Below are positions 11,901 through 24,100 of a DNA stretch of 64,000 nt, piece by piece (the stretch's first letter is position 1; the number at the start of each line of letters is the position of its first letter). The notes beneath the pieces were generated by a model, which saw only the letters and a list, made by a program, of their open reading frames with translations, had not been told where the DNA came from and did no database searches. Both the position numbers and the translations under genes were made by a program. Source of the DNA: Diphasiastrum complanatum (lineage: Eukaryota; Streptophyta; Lycopodiopsida; Lycopodiales; Lycopodiaceae); contig CM055102.1 in assembly GCA_029204225.1 (NCBI GenBank), positions 4,581,520 through 4,645,519 of the forward strand, in the 5' to 3' direction.

Positions 11901-14900
11901 TATGGATCAAACATCATAAAAGTGACATGCATGAAATCTGGTCTACTTTTGTCGACTAATTATATTGTTGAATTGAGGTCATCATTAAACTTTAAATGCA
12001 GCCTTGCATTCAGATTCAGATCCTAATGTGTGCACCTCTTGAGCTCTCTGGAGGCTATAAATGGTTGAAGCCAAAATTAAGATGCCTTTTCTTAAGCTTT
12101 TCAATAGGAAGTCTCCCAGCTTGATTTATTAGATTGCACCATTATGCTTCACTACCTTTTAGTCTAAGAAGCAACATATCTCAAGTTTTTGTAATAAGCG
12201 AAGACTTGCTTGGGTCAAAATTTGTGACCTTTTCAATGCTCATAAAGTTAAGCCTTAAATCAGCATAATCTTAGCTTTTTGAGTTTCTAAAGTATGGCTA
12301 TTTTTTTAGTGAAGATCCTATATCAACAAAAGGCGCTTGTTTGATAATCAAATCTAGTCAGTTCCAATTTCTTGTAGTGTGTTAGTAGGTGCTTAATAAA
12401 ATCAAGAAAAGTCTCAACCTGTTCTACTCCATTGCACAAGCCTTTTGTCTTCCTTTCTTAGGCCTATATTTTGAACATTTTTACTAGAACAAAGCTGAAG
12501 CCAAGTTGACGAATTCCGAATAAGATATCAATGAGGACTACCTCCTCTATTTCCCAAAATGCTTCATTTCATAGGAGAACAACTTGCTTGAGCTCAATAT
12601 GTCTTTTGCTAGCTTTTTTTGGCAAGTCTCTATAGTTGCTATCAAGGTTCTTAGAAGCAAGGGAGGTTTCATTCAACAACTAAACTCCTTTGCATATTAT
12701 TGAAACTACTATAGAGTAAGAATGACAAGGTCATCGCTTTAACTTTTCTTGGCAATGTCAAACTCCTACTTTTTCCAATGACACTGTATCTCAAATATAA
12801 CAATCTAGTAAGAAGGCCATTTAAAATTTATCATTGTAATATATGTACAATTTTACAAAGTTTTTTTTTCAATATCATTTAAAATTGGAAGTTATATTTA
12901 TCTCGTATTGAAAACTTTCTTAGAACATTTTTTGGTCTTGTGGCTTTGCAGATTGATAATCATAGGAATCAACTAATTCGGGTTAGTATTTTGTTGTTGC
13001 CACTCTCTTCTCTCTCTCTCTCTCTCTCTTTCAATTTTTTTTTTTTGCATCACCCCTTATTCATTTCACAAAAATTGATAAATTTGAATGCAGTAATGAG
13101 ACACGCTTCAAGTTTGAAACTTTGAAAGAAGCCTTAATTATGGCTCCTATACTAGTGTAGCCTAACTTGAATATACCTTTCAAGGTAATTGTGGATGCTA
13201 GGGGGATGTCATAGCTGATGGAGTCATTACTTATGAAAGTAGGAAACTCATAGACAGAAAGACATCTTATTAGTTGATGGTGTTAGACTTGCGATTGGAG
13301 TCCATAGGGTTGAAGATTGCGCATCTCCTTTGTTTTGTCAGATGTTATCCTAGATATCACATGTATATATCTTATCTTTCTCATGATAAAGAAATGCTAG
13401 CAAACGTACATGAACTCAAGAATTAGAGGCATTATGTGTGAGAGTGTAAATGTTTGATTAAAAGTCATAACCCTATCCCCAAGTGCTTCATCAACTAAAA
13501 TAGTTGAGTGACAAGCTAAAGATATGGTTGTCACAACTGCAAGCTTATGAGCTCAACATTGAATATCTCAAGGGAAACAAAATGTTGTAGGTTTTGCACT
13601 TTCATATATTTGGAATTTATAGGTTAATGAGTCAACATGGAATGTCAAAAAATAATGTGATTACATTGGTTGGATATGCGGTAAGTTTGGGGGCAATCTT
13701 ACTCACAACAACAAAAGATGTTATGGTCATGCATGGATTCATCCTAGCCATAGGTGTGATTAACATTGAGTGTGCAAAAACATTGTAGGCATATATATAA
13801 CAGACTAAAGTGAAGAAAAATTGGAAAGATCAAGATGTTAGTACTCACAATTACCCACGTAATCAAAGTAAAGTGCAAGTGTTGGTACATGACAATGGCG
13901 GAGCTATACTTGCTTGTGCCTCAAAGATTATTTAGTAGGTGTTGCATGAACTGTTTCATCTCCTAGTTCCTGGACATCATGGTATACCGAAGACATGAGA
14001 AGGTGAGAAGTATGTGCAAATGATAATAAATAAAAATGTGTAAACTTTTGTTCAAGTATGCATTTCATGCCAAGTAAACAATGTTGAGCATGCTTGTTAC
14101 ATTGATTGTCAAAGTTGGTTGAGGATAAATATGGATTTTAGATGCGCATTACCAACAACTTCAACAAGATACAATATCATCTATGTGGTTGTGGATAGAG
14201 TTACTAAAAGTGCACATTACATGCCTTACTAGATTGTTGACAATGTTAGATTAGCAATGCTCAAGTTCGCCTCCAATTTACGACTTTTTACTATAAGTTA
14301 GAGTTAGAATTTCCGAGACATTTTTAGTTTGTTTGACCTATTGATCATTGTGAATGTAGTTAGTACTTAGTTGTTTATTTGGTGATTATCCTAAGTAGGA
14401 TTTATGCTTGTGCTTGGTGAATCGATATGTTAATCCAAGATTATAATTCTCTTTTTCTCCTTTGTGTGTTGTGTGGGAACTACGACAATTCAATAGCAAT
14501 CAATGCCTTTACTTACATTTTGACATGGTATCAAAGCGGAATCCATGCTAAAGAGCCTGTGAATGACCTTGCGGGAGAGCTTTGTACTGAGGTGAGAAAG
14601 TTTCTTGGAGGTGAAAACTAGTGGGTTGAGGAGAAACTATCGTTTAAGGTGATTTTAGAGTTGTAGAGCATGGGATTCAAGTGTGGGAACATTCAACTGG
14701 CTGAAAATCAAACAAAAAAGGCATATTACAACCAAGAATTGCTCATTACAGAGCAATTTTAAGCCAATTGCATTGGAATAAATTGTAGTAGGTCACCTAT
14801 TGGACGAAGGAAGCTAGCCACAACTTTAGACATACTAAAAATCAGCCAAGAATAGAGTAGGATCAATGTTATGTGAATTTTGAGTAAGCTAAAAATCTCG

Positions 14901-17900
14901 GATTTGATGAAAAATGGATCACATTTGACATTTCTTTTTTGGTACAAGTTTTCAACTTTTTGAGGCCATTTTGGAAAAATTGCTATAAAATACTTGTTTG
15001 ATCACCAAAGTTGATGTAGTAAAGCTTGGTTGGGCTGTTGGAGGTAGGGAGGGCAATTAAATTCTTACCTTGAAATTGCTCCAAAAATCTGCAAACATGG
15101 AGTTATAATGATTAACATCTAGCCTTCATAGCTAGAACAATGCAAGGAGGAGGCTGAAAGGGCACGAAGGGTGTTTTCAGGGTATAATTCATTGAAAGTA
15201 TTTCAATTTGAAATTTCATGAAGAGCCAAAATTTTGAAGCTGAAAAATTTTCATTAGAAATGTTCAGCATGAGGCTTCAGTTCATTTCCTTTCAAGTTTC
15301 ATTTTCTCTTATTTGAGGTCTTTCATTGACTTTTCGTTTGTTGTTTGACTATAAAAGAAAGGCAGCAAAGACTTTATCGCTATACCAATAGTACACAAGG
15401 ACAAAGTAATTGTACTGGTGAGGAGAAATATTGAATTATATATTATGTAACCATTTTTGTGTTGGGACCAAAGGTGAGTAGTTGAGCCAAAAACAGTGGT
15501 ATTTTAACATTGGTGGTCAATTGAACTCAAGTAAAAGTTTGTTGTAACTTGTAGAAAAGATGGACACAGATTATTTTATTTATTTGGCCTTGGATCAAGT
15601 ATTCTTGAGTGAAACTCTATCCAATTCATTTTGGGCCAAAACATGTATCACGATGGTATATTTTGTAAATTGTTCTATGGAATCAATGAATGGCATGACG
15701 CTTGACGAATTTTAGAGTTTTTGGTTGTGATGTCTACGTTCGTGTTCCTAAGGAAAAGAGAAAAAAATTGGATGCCAAATTGGTCAAATGCATCTCAATG
15801 GAGGATGATAAGAACACAAAAGCTTATCCCTTGCATAATCCACAAATGAAAAAGGGAATCAATAGTGACATGATTTTTGATGAACGAGGTGATTGTTAAC
15901 TTAGTGACGAGACTAATTCAAGAGGGCATTTAAATCAGGTAATTATATGCTCTTGGAGGGACTAGCAATTCTCTTATGAGTTTTGTCTTTCAAAGCTTTC
16001 ACGTAGACCCACTTAGTGCAATAATATGTGACAACTAGCGTTTCCACGAATCACGATTCATTGGTTGACGAATTGCGATTCGTCAATGAATCAGACGGTC
16101 CCGATTCAAATCGAAAAGAATCGAGACTGTATATTTTTTTTGTTACAGCCAGGGCTTGATTCCAGTCACATTTTGTTTTTAACTTTTTTTTGTGTGTCTT
16201 TCAAGGGAAAGAGAATAGGAGAGGGAGAAACTTGAGAAGAGGAGAAACAAGAGGAGAGAGGAAAATATTGAATGTGTTAGGTTAATCTTCATTGTTAAAT
16301 GCACTTTGAAGAGAAATTGGAATTATAGGAGTTACGAGAAGCTAGAACCTAGGTGTTTTTATTAGGTAAATGAAGGAGATAGGCTAGAGCTAGAAGTTAG
16401 GAGAGAGAATAGGAGGTGGTGTGGGTGGAATTTAGGCAAAAGGTGTGTGTGTGGGAAATTGTGAATTTAGTTTTAGTTAGTAGAGTTGTTAAGAGTGTTA
16501 GAGTTTAGAGTTGGGTAATAGAGGTGAGAGGAGTGTTTACTTGAGAGTTAGGAGTTAGAATTTAGGAGTTGAGAGTCATGGTGAGAAATAGAGATCTTGT
16601 ATGGGATCATGTCATAGTTGCTTTGAGATAAGATAGCTTTGGCAGAAATGATGGACGTGCAATTATTGCCATGTGAGCTACATAGGCAGTCCAGTGTGTG
16701 CTTGAGCGCACCTGCTTTGTTTGCATGGTTATGAGATCGGACCTTAGTCTTAACTAATCTCTACAACCTTAATTTTGAAGATGAATGGATACTAGGAAAA
16801 CAATTTTTTCTTGCAAACAATTGTGCCATGCTATTTTGCCTCCTGAACAACCTTGTCCATTTGCGCCAGTGCATTGGATTAGCTTTCTTGCAGATTCTTG
16901 ATGTAATCTTGTAGGGTGGCTTCTTGCTTTTGTGTGGCCTAGAGATTTATCGTGGCTTTTTGCTCATGTTGCTTCAAGACTAGCGACTCTTTGTATTATC
17001 TTGATAAACTTTTGGGCCATAAGTATTTTTTTGAGGCCCAAATTTGATATGTGTTGATCTATAACAATTTAGAATTTGCTTTGCACAGGAACACAGATCA
17101 TGCTACACAGTAACACCGGCAGAAAACACTCTCCACAACAAGCTCACATAGCAACTGTATTTCTCAAAATGAATTTACACTGTACATATAGTTGTTCACT
17201 CAGGCAATCCATGCATGATCCAGGTTGTCGTTGGCGGGACGCGTGTCCCGTCGACTTGCCTCGTGGCGAGGCCAACTTATCCTTATCAACTGATAGGACC
17301 CACAGTACAATAGCACAATGATTCTACTTTAATTCAAACTCTCTCCCTTAAAGTAGAGTCTACTTTTTATACAGTCATATACATAGCTTTAAAGTCAACA
17401 AACTTTAAGTACAGAATGCTTTGATCTAAACTTATCAAACTTTTCTCCAACAAGTGGCTTAATGAAAATATCAACTAGTTGTTCTTCTGTGCTACAATGA
17501 ACAACATGAATTTCACGACTCAGCAGCCTTTCGCGTATAAAGTGATACTGAATCTCAATGTGTTTGGTTCTCACATGGAACACTGGATTCTTTGCTAGCT
17601 GAATGCCACTCTGACTGTCGCTATGTAATGTCGTGGGATTTTTCTGCTTCATGCCAGCTTCTTCCAAGATTTGTCTCAACCATATAGCTTCCTATGCTGC
17701 ACTACACATTGCCTTACACTATGCTTCTGTGGTGGAAAGAGCAATTGTACTTTGCTTCTTACTAGACCAGGAAAAGCAACTACCACAAAACTGGAATACA
17801 TGCCCTGTGGTGGATCTACGATCATCATAGTCACCTCCCCAATCCACATCCACATAGCCACACAACTCAGGTAAACCATCATGCTTCCTGTAAATCAAGC

Positions 17901-20900
17901 CATAATCTGAAGTGCCTTTCACATAACGCAAAATGCGTTTAGCTGTCTTCCAATGCGTTTCCGTAGGTGCTGCCATAAACTGACTTACAATGCCAACAAC
18001 ATAGCATATATCTGGTCTAGTCGTGGTAAGGTAAATCAAGCTCCCTATTAACTGCCTATACAGTGTAGCATCAAATGACTGTGACTCATCAAGCTTAGAA
18101 AGCTTTTTACCTGGTTCAATAGGAGTATTTACTAGTATGCAATCCTGCAACCTAAACCTGTGCAACAACTCTTTGACATACTTCACCTGTGTTAAACCCA
18201 CTTCGTGTCCTTTTTGCCACACCTCTACTCCAAGGCAATAATGCATCAGGCTGAGATCTGTCATCTCGAATTGTTCCATGAGGTCTTTCTTGATCATATC
18301 TATCATCTCTTGATTATTTCCCATAATAATCAAGTCATCAACATAAAGAGCAATCAAAGCAACCATACCATCAAAGCATAAGACATATAGATTTGAATCA
18401 GAGTGTGTTCTCACCATCCCCTTTGAATGAAAGTAGGCATCAATCCTGCTATACCACGCACGTGGTGCCTGTTTAAGACCATAAAGCGCTTTCTTCAAGC
18501 GACATACTTTATTTTCTTGTCCCTTCGTTACAAAGCCTTCAGGTTGATCCATGAATACCTCTTCTTCTAACTCACCATTTAGAAAAGCAGATTTCACATC
18601 CATCTAATGCAAAGGCCAATCAAAATGTGAAGCTAAAGCAACAAGTAGACGTAGAGTATTCCACTTACATATTGGCGCAAAGATCTCCTCATAGTCAATG
18701 TCTTTACTTTGTGCATACCCTTTGATCACCAATCTTGCCTTGTGCTTTGCTATACTTCCATCTGCATGATACCTAGTCTTGTATACCCATTTGCAACCAA
18801 TGGGTTTCTTGCCAACTGGTGGTTCTACTAAGTCCCATGTGCTATGCTTAGCAATTGACTCCATCTCCTCTCCCATGGCCTTGACCCAAATGTCATCATC
18901 CTTCGCTTCACCATAAGTCGAAGGTTCTTTGCTTTGAATAATGCTAGAGAGGAGAGCATAATTTGCTTCATACCTTTCAGGTTGTGTCTTCTCTCTTGTT
19001 GATCTTCGTAGCTCTCCCTGGCTAGATGATCCTGGAAAGTCATCCATGTCGCGGCTCTCCAACAATCTTTCAAACCAATTAGGGAGCTTCCTGTCAGGTG
19101 ATCGTCTTCCTGGTGAAAATGTATCTCACGGTACATCCTTCTCCTTGTGTTTATCACCTGCAACTTCAATCCTTCTTGCACCAAAAGGTTTGTTCCTACC
19201 TCTCCAACCTGTCTCTTGAGTTTGAGTAGTAGTATCTTGAGATGTATCCTCTTTTTCATCACTTGGAAGGTCAATGAATGGATCATCATCAGATGGTATC
19301 CTCACTATACCATCTTTCCCACTGGATGTATCTATCTTCTCAGCATCCTCGTCTTCATACATCTTGTATTCATCAAAGATAACATCACGACTTACATGGA
19401 TTTTGTTTTCCACTGGATCAAAACATCTATAGCCTTTCACACGATCATCATATCCTAGGAATATGCACTTGATAGCTTCACAAAGATCATTGAAGTCATT
19501 AGACTTGTACTCACCTCGACTATCTGATCTTAGGACTTTGATCTTCCTACCTGTCTGATTTTCGACCAATGCTTTGAAGCTCTTGAAGTTGTCAAATGCA
19601 TCTGATTTCTTCTTCAAGAAGTAGATCCACGTCTTACGTAACATATCATCAATAAAGGTCATGAAATATAAGGCTTTACCTAAGGACATGGTCCTCATAG
19701 GCCCGCATAAATATGTGTGGATTAAATCCAGGATGTTCTTTGCTCTTGCAACACCCCCTTTATTGAACTTTTCTCGATGCTTCTTCCCATATACACAAGA
19801 TTCGCACATCGATTTCAAGTGATCTTCTATGGTAGGCAATCTTGTTACCATCTCCAATTTTCTCATCAAACTGAGGCTTCCCAGGTTTAATTGACCAAGC
19901 CTCTTATGCCACAACTCAGTTTAGTTTGACTTTTTTGCCCACTCTAACGCTACCATGTGGCAGACTTGCGCCTACGCACAAGCTGGAATGGGCATCAAAT
20001 ATTTTTTTTTAAAAAACAGTGACATATTCTACTTTTTAAGGAGCCCAAAAAATGGGCATAATATGAACGAAGTATCCTTTACGTATGGGGAAGGAATTTT
20101 TCAGTGACCTTTCCATTGGGGAATATCGCAATAAAAGACGAGAGAGGCAGTTAATAAAAGCCATTATTATGGCAAGATATGATCCAATGAAGAAGTCACT
20201 AAGAAATTCATTCACTTGCTTGAAGGGTGAGAACGTTTTGACTTAACTATTTTACTTCAAAAAGCCCATGGTACTAAGTAAAATATGCTAGTTTCAAATG
20301 TAGTTATGCATGTATAAAATTATTTTTTTCACAATAGTCTATCTAAAAAAATAGTTAGTGGGCTCTTTGGCATATACATTCTGCACTATCTAATTCGGTA
20401 TATATACATGTTCTTTTTGCATCTTTGTTTACCTTTTGTCTACTTGTGAGAATTCTACTATTGCATTGCAACATCTTGCTCTTGATTAATCTTGCTTTTG
20501 ATTAATTGCTGGTGACATACAAATGTTTCAGTTGGACCTTGTTTTGACTATGGGAAACATTGTGTTATCCCTTTTCTCATTGGTGGCTGGTATTTTTGGT
20601 GTAAATCTCCCATACACTTGGAACCTAAATCATCCATATATGTTCAAATGGGTAAGTTATCTGACTGTCTACATTATCCTCTAACTTGATGTAAAGCTTA
20701 ACTTTACAAGCCACAATGGTGTAACTTGATTCTCATTTGTTAAATCACATCAGACTTACAGGTGGATTAAATGTGTCAGGACTAGTAAAGATTTTGAGCT
20801 ACACTTGGTTGTTTCAGGTGGTTATCTTTACAAGTGCTATGTGTCTTTTAATTTTCTCGGCAATATTGGTATATGCTCGTTACAAAGGACTCATTGGGAT

Positions 20901-20904
20901 GTAA
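8940..20904 (+). CDS. MRS2-11/MGT10-like magnesium transporter, last six exons
   Basis: Six GT-AG exons keep phase 0: 8940-9158, 9287-9331, 10416-10460, 12952-12981, 20532-20651 and 20818-20904 (TAA stop). They give 181 residues of a CorA/MRS2-family Mg2+ channel. Landmarks are [73 protein letters not shown]1 with the pore loop [13 protein letters not shown]2, and the C-terminus ARYKGLIGM. As I recall, the YTWN and ARYKGL features match the chloroplast-envelope member MRS2-11/MGT10 best. The N-terminal exons must lie upstream of the window or be lost. Intron 4 is 7.55 kb and full of retrotransposon sequence. The signature is GVN, not GMN. Clean phases and splice sites argue for a live gene, but the missing 5' part leaves that open. 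Confidence 0.88.
11168..11905. mobile_element. MITE-like non-autonomous DNA transposon, about 740 bp
   Basis: The ends carry an 11-bp perfect terminal inverted repeat (CCATAGTTGCA at 11169-11179, TGCAACTATGG at 11895-11905), with looser similarity inward through AATCGCG/GATTC words. ATCAAA occurs next to both ends (11160-11165 and 11906-11911), which fits a diverged 8-9 bp target duplication as in hAT or Mutator elements. No transposase is encoded. A 34-bp direct repeat (GACAGAGACAGAGAACT twice, 11460-11526) and a C-rich hairpin lie inside. It sits in an Mg-transporter intron. Confidence 0.5.
13009..13029. repeat. (TC)n microsatellite
   Basis: This short TC run lies about 30 bases after the 12981 splice donor, in the 7.55-kb intron. 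Confidence 0.85.
13095..14233 (+). pseudogene. Ty3/gypsy pol remnant (RT/RNase H to integrase)
   Basis: Broken + strand frames give [31 protein letters not shown] (the RT to RNase H region) and a diverged integrase zinc-binding segment ([21 protein letters not shown]). The clear integrase start [20 protein letters not shown] with [15 protein letters not shown] follows. Many stops and deletions interrupt it. The catalytic residues after the first Asp of integrase are not preserved. Confidence 0.75.
14235..14525 (+). repeat. Candidate Copia 5' LTR
   Basis: The right end (TTGACA at 14525) is fixed by the PBS that follows at once. The left edge is a guess at TGTTGACA or TGTTAG near 14235-14249, where the gypsy fragment stops. 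Confidence 0.35.
14526..14537 (+). other. Primer binding site, tRNA-Met type
   Basis: TGGTATCAAAGC differs by one base from the common plant PBS. It identifies the start of a + strand LTR element whose internal part is mostly deleted, and the Copia fragment at 15540-15899 may be its remainder. Confidence 0.7.
15540..15899 (+). pseudogene. Copia integrase C-terminal fragment
   Basis: After broken sequence like [15 protein letters not shown], the frame reads [38 protein letters not shown] and DMIFDERG. This is the Copia integrase tail (FGC...KGYRL...SRDVIFDE). It ends at 15899 with no RT after it. Confidence 0.75.
16055..16092. repeat. Inverted repeat (hairpin)
   Basis: GATTCATTGGTTGACGAAT pairs with ATTCGTCAATGAATC across a short loop, with a 3-4 base bulge. 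It is embedded in AATC/GATT-rich sequence reminiscent of the ends of the 11.2-kb MITE-like element. It may be a fragment of a related DNA transposon. Confidence 0.6.
17053..17342 (-). repeat. Copia 3' LTR, about 290 bp
   Basis: It begins after the polypurine tract with TTTGAATTAAAG, where TGTTGAAT-like sequence is expected, and ends GATCAACA at 17053. An internal GC-rich stretch (17225-17270) contains GGGACGCGTGTCCC. The edges are inferred. Confidence 0.45.
17395..19914 (-). pseudogene. Copia polyprotein: integrase (damaged), RT, RNase H
   Basis: The 840-codon frame is interrupted only by nonsense codons at 19128-19126, 18606-18604, 17721-17719 and about 17694-17692. It starts at [10 protein letters not shown] (pre-integrase). 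Integrase retains RSDSRGEY but has HTYLCGP where the family has the catalytic Asp (HTDLCGP), and roughly 150 residues are missing between FNDLCEA and [10 protein letters not shown], including the expected catalytic Glu. RT has [49 protein letters not shown] and the catalytic [11 protein letters not shown]. RNase H has [30 protein letters not shown] and [12 protein letters not shown]. The integrase is dead, while the RT core looks intact apart from the stops. Confidence 0.92.
20041..20115. repeat. Dispersed repeat shared with about 45500-45600
   Basis: The sequence around CATAATATGAACGAAGTATCC to TTTTTCAGTGACCTTT resembles a stretch near 45525-45590 (ATAATATAGAATGCC to TTTTCAGTGACCTTT). CAGTGACC is an hAT-like terminus. 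The family is unknown. Confidence 0.35.
20532..20651 (+). CDS. Mg-transporter exon with TM1 and pore signature (GVN)
   Basis: This 40-codon exon begins after TTTCAG and ends before GTAAGT. It encodes [20 protein letters not shown], then [10 protein letters not shown] and NHPYMFKW. In MRS2 proteins this is the first transmembrane helix and the loop at the channel mouth. The universally noted GMN is replaced by G-V-N (GGT GTA AAT). ATG to GTA needs two base changes, so a single read error does not explain it. Confidence 0.9.
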
Positions 20905-20999
20905 TGATGGCCATATGAGTCCACATGTGTGGAGAAATTTTGCTCCATGCAATGAACATTATTGGGATAAATACCTTATAAGCTATTTTGGTGGTTGAT

Positions 21000-21005
21000 A
21001 ATAAA
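21000..21005 (+). promoter_or_regulatory. Candidate poly(A) signal of the Mg transporter
   Basis: AATAAA lies about 96 bases after the TAA stop. A second AATAAA occurs near 21198. Placement is positional only. Confidence 0.25.
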
Positions 21006-21129
21006 AAAAAATTCATAGTGAATCTTGGCCTTATAAATTGGAAACCATAGTAGTGCAAGTCAAATGACTTCATACCTTCATGATTTCATACAATGTAGAC
21101 ACCTTTGTTAAAATTTCATAATTTCATGA

Positions 21130-24100
21130 TTTATTACAATACAATCGTACACAGAGATTACAAGAGAAAGGTCTTGCACAATAATCCTTGTTGTAGTAAT
21201 AAAACAATGTGATCAATTTTTTGTTAGGCACCTAATTTATCTCATGTTTCATATCACGCCAAGGCTATCTTGGCCCCTCCCTAAAAGAGTGCATGTAATT
21301 AATGCCACCTGTGGTGCTTGCTTGCCAAAACTCCCAGTAACCTATTTCTAGGTCTTGTAATTGTCTCTCAATCAGTGGATTCTTTATAAAGGTGGTCTCC
21401 TTTCCTTTCTTAGAGGCTAGAGGTTTGACTCCAATTACCTGCATAAATGGACTATCAAAAGAAATAAAAGGATTAGAGTTGCAAATTGCTCATTTTGATG
21501 TCCTAATGCACTTTCATAAGCTGGTACCTAACACTTTCATTGAAAATGCACATTGAGTCACTTTTGCATTTTGTTCTATGATTTTAAGCAAAAATTGAGT
21601 TTTATGTCCTAAGGCTAGATCAAACTTCAATGTGGTGGTTGATCGATAACATCAAGAAAGAAACATATTTTGTGAAAAGAAAAGAAAAGAAAACATTTAA
21701 ATCAATGAGTTTCACCTAAGGCTCTCACAAGAATTCACTTTTGCTTTGAACAAATATTTGGCTTGTTACATATGGGCCACGAACCAATTCTTTGGTCTAA
21801 GGGTTGGCAACATGTGGATTAGTTGGCCTTGAATCAATAGTTTTCCACAATGTGCATCAACTGTTTAGCTCTATGTGCATGTGGAATCTCTAATGATTGC
21901 AACTGTGTGTGTGCGTGCGTGCGCGCGCGCGCCTAAATTCCTAGTAGTTGGCTGTATCTACAAGATCCAAACAAAAGTTTCCCTTAAGAGGAAAATTGTA
22001 GAACAAAGTGCTGGGGAGATAGTATCCGGATATCTTTCACACACACAAAGGTTGAATGTACACATCTTGCTCTCATCCATACTTGTTGAGTGCCACAACT
22101 TTGTGCTTAAGATGATTCTTAAGCAAGCCATACATGAGCATACCATTGAGAGAGTTCACAGAAAAGGTATGTTGTTGTGCAACTATTAGAGCTGCCACCC
22201 TCCCCAACTATCTCTCTTGATTCTTTCTTGGTCTAATGAGTTTTTTTAGTCATATTTTTCTATTTTCATTGTTCTAGCAAATACTTATTAGGGAAATGAT
22301 TAAGGTGCAATCATTGTTCAATTCTTTAAAATTGACAATTGGGATTGCCCATTTGTTCAAATTTAAAAATCTCCCCAATCTTTGATCCTTCGAAAAACTA
22401 AATGTTGGAAAAAATGAGCTCAACAACATCCTTGGGTACAATATTTCTATTTTGAGAAGAAATAATTCTACTAATGCTGAAGTATTGAAAAACAAGTTTT
22501 TGGTTTTCTAGAGTCTGGCTACAACAGAACATCACTACCTAGTACCAATTGGCAAACATTTTGCTTTGAAGTGTCATAGAGCACAATAAAACACTCATGC
22601 TTAATGATGTATGACATAACTATTTGGTTGACATATAGAGTAGATTTTGAGATGCGGAAAGAAATAGGAATAAAAGTAATTTACAAAAGTGCATAGAGAA
22701 ATTGTATTAGAGTATGAAACAATCATAAAATGTTGTATTGTTTGTTAAAGGGGTGAATGTAAAAGGACTATCAAATTTACCTATGGGTTGAATGGAAAAA
22801 AATTCAATAAATATCGAAGCTTCAAGACATAGGTCATTGGATGAAACAATGCAATTGGCATAGCTACTTACAATTTTACACATGGAGAATGAAGTTGTAA
22901 CGACTCTAAAGAATGAACTAAACAAGAACAACATGAAGAAGCTTAGACATAAGACAATTTGGACCCAACCACATAAAGATGCAAACAGAGTTGAAACACT
23001 CACTCCTAAGCCATGAGAATCACAATACCATCTATTGTGAAGCTCTTAGCTATGGTATCCCATATTGTAATGACCATTCGTGAGAGGAAGCCTAATTATG
23101 AATAGAACAAGGGCCAATATCTAGCAACAAGTATACATGATACACTAGCAAATGTAGAATGAATGGAGTAGAGAGATATGAGGAAACATAGAATGAATGG
23201 GATAGAGAGGATACCAAACTTTATATACAATCCTGTAATCTCTTGCTAGCCTTGGTAATATTAGAGATTCCCATCTAAACATTCATAATCACTAGTGTGA
23301 GGCGGGTATTGAAATTTTCGATAATATCATTTCTTAGTATTACACTTTAAATCTTGTTTGAAATCACACTTTTTTTTCAAGAGTAAGAGGCACCTTCAAT
23401 GAAAAGCATGCTCTTTTTAAATGCAATAGCCATATGATTTGAAAGGCCATTACTTTGTTGGCGCCCACCATTGTATTTCGAGCACCATTAATAAATTCTA
23501 TTATATATGTAAATTTGGGATACCAAAAAAGATTGAATATTGTATTGATATCCTGGAAAAATTGATCATTTCACGCCTAATTCGGATATCAATATGAGCA
23601 TTAATAGGGCAAAAACTGGCCCTAGGTGGGTATCGACCCCTAGTATCAAATAATCATATACTAGTTAGGTCGGTTCTGTGACACTCGAGATACCAACCAA
23701 GCATATGTATATCTGCTCAACAATGATAGTCACCTCAAGAACTTCGACTACTATCAGTCATTACGACTAATAATTTTGACTATTACTAGAATTAGGACCG
23801 CAAGAAACTTTAACTAATAACATAGATCTTTCTAGTATCCATGGTCAAGGCTTGGTCAATGAGAGCCTTTTTGCTGTTAGCTTGTTTCCAAGAATCATCA
23901 TCCATTGGCTAATCTTTTCATTAAATTGAATGCTTAAAAACAATATGGTTTTTGTCTGTACTATCCAATAGTCTCTAGCTCCAAAGGTAATCTTGATGGA
24001 ATGTTCTTAATGAAGTCCAAACTATTATTAGAATCAACGATAATGTAACTCAAGTGAGTTTGTATGAAACATAAAATGTACTTTAATTCCTTCAAAGAGT

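Larger units (their letters stand above)
17053..19925 (-). mobile_element. Well-preserved Copia pol with 3' LTR, 5'-truncated
   Basis: On the - strand, pre-integrase, integrase, RT and RNase H follow in one frame from 19914 to 17395, then a purine-rich tract (GGGAGAGAG near 17343-17351) and an LTR-like segment. Gag, PBS and 5' LTR are missing. It lies inside the 7.55-kb Mg-transporter intron, antisense to the gene. Confidence 0.9.

Noticed and set aside
8940-20904. Mg transporter as a processed or tandem-duplicated pseudogene
   Set aside because: Introns and phases are intact and no stop was found in 181 codons. The missing 5' part alone is not enough to call it dead.
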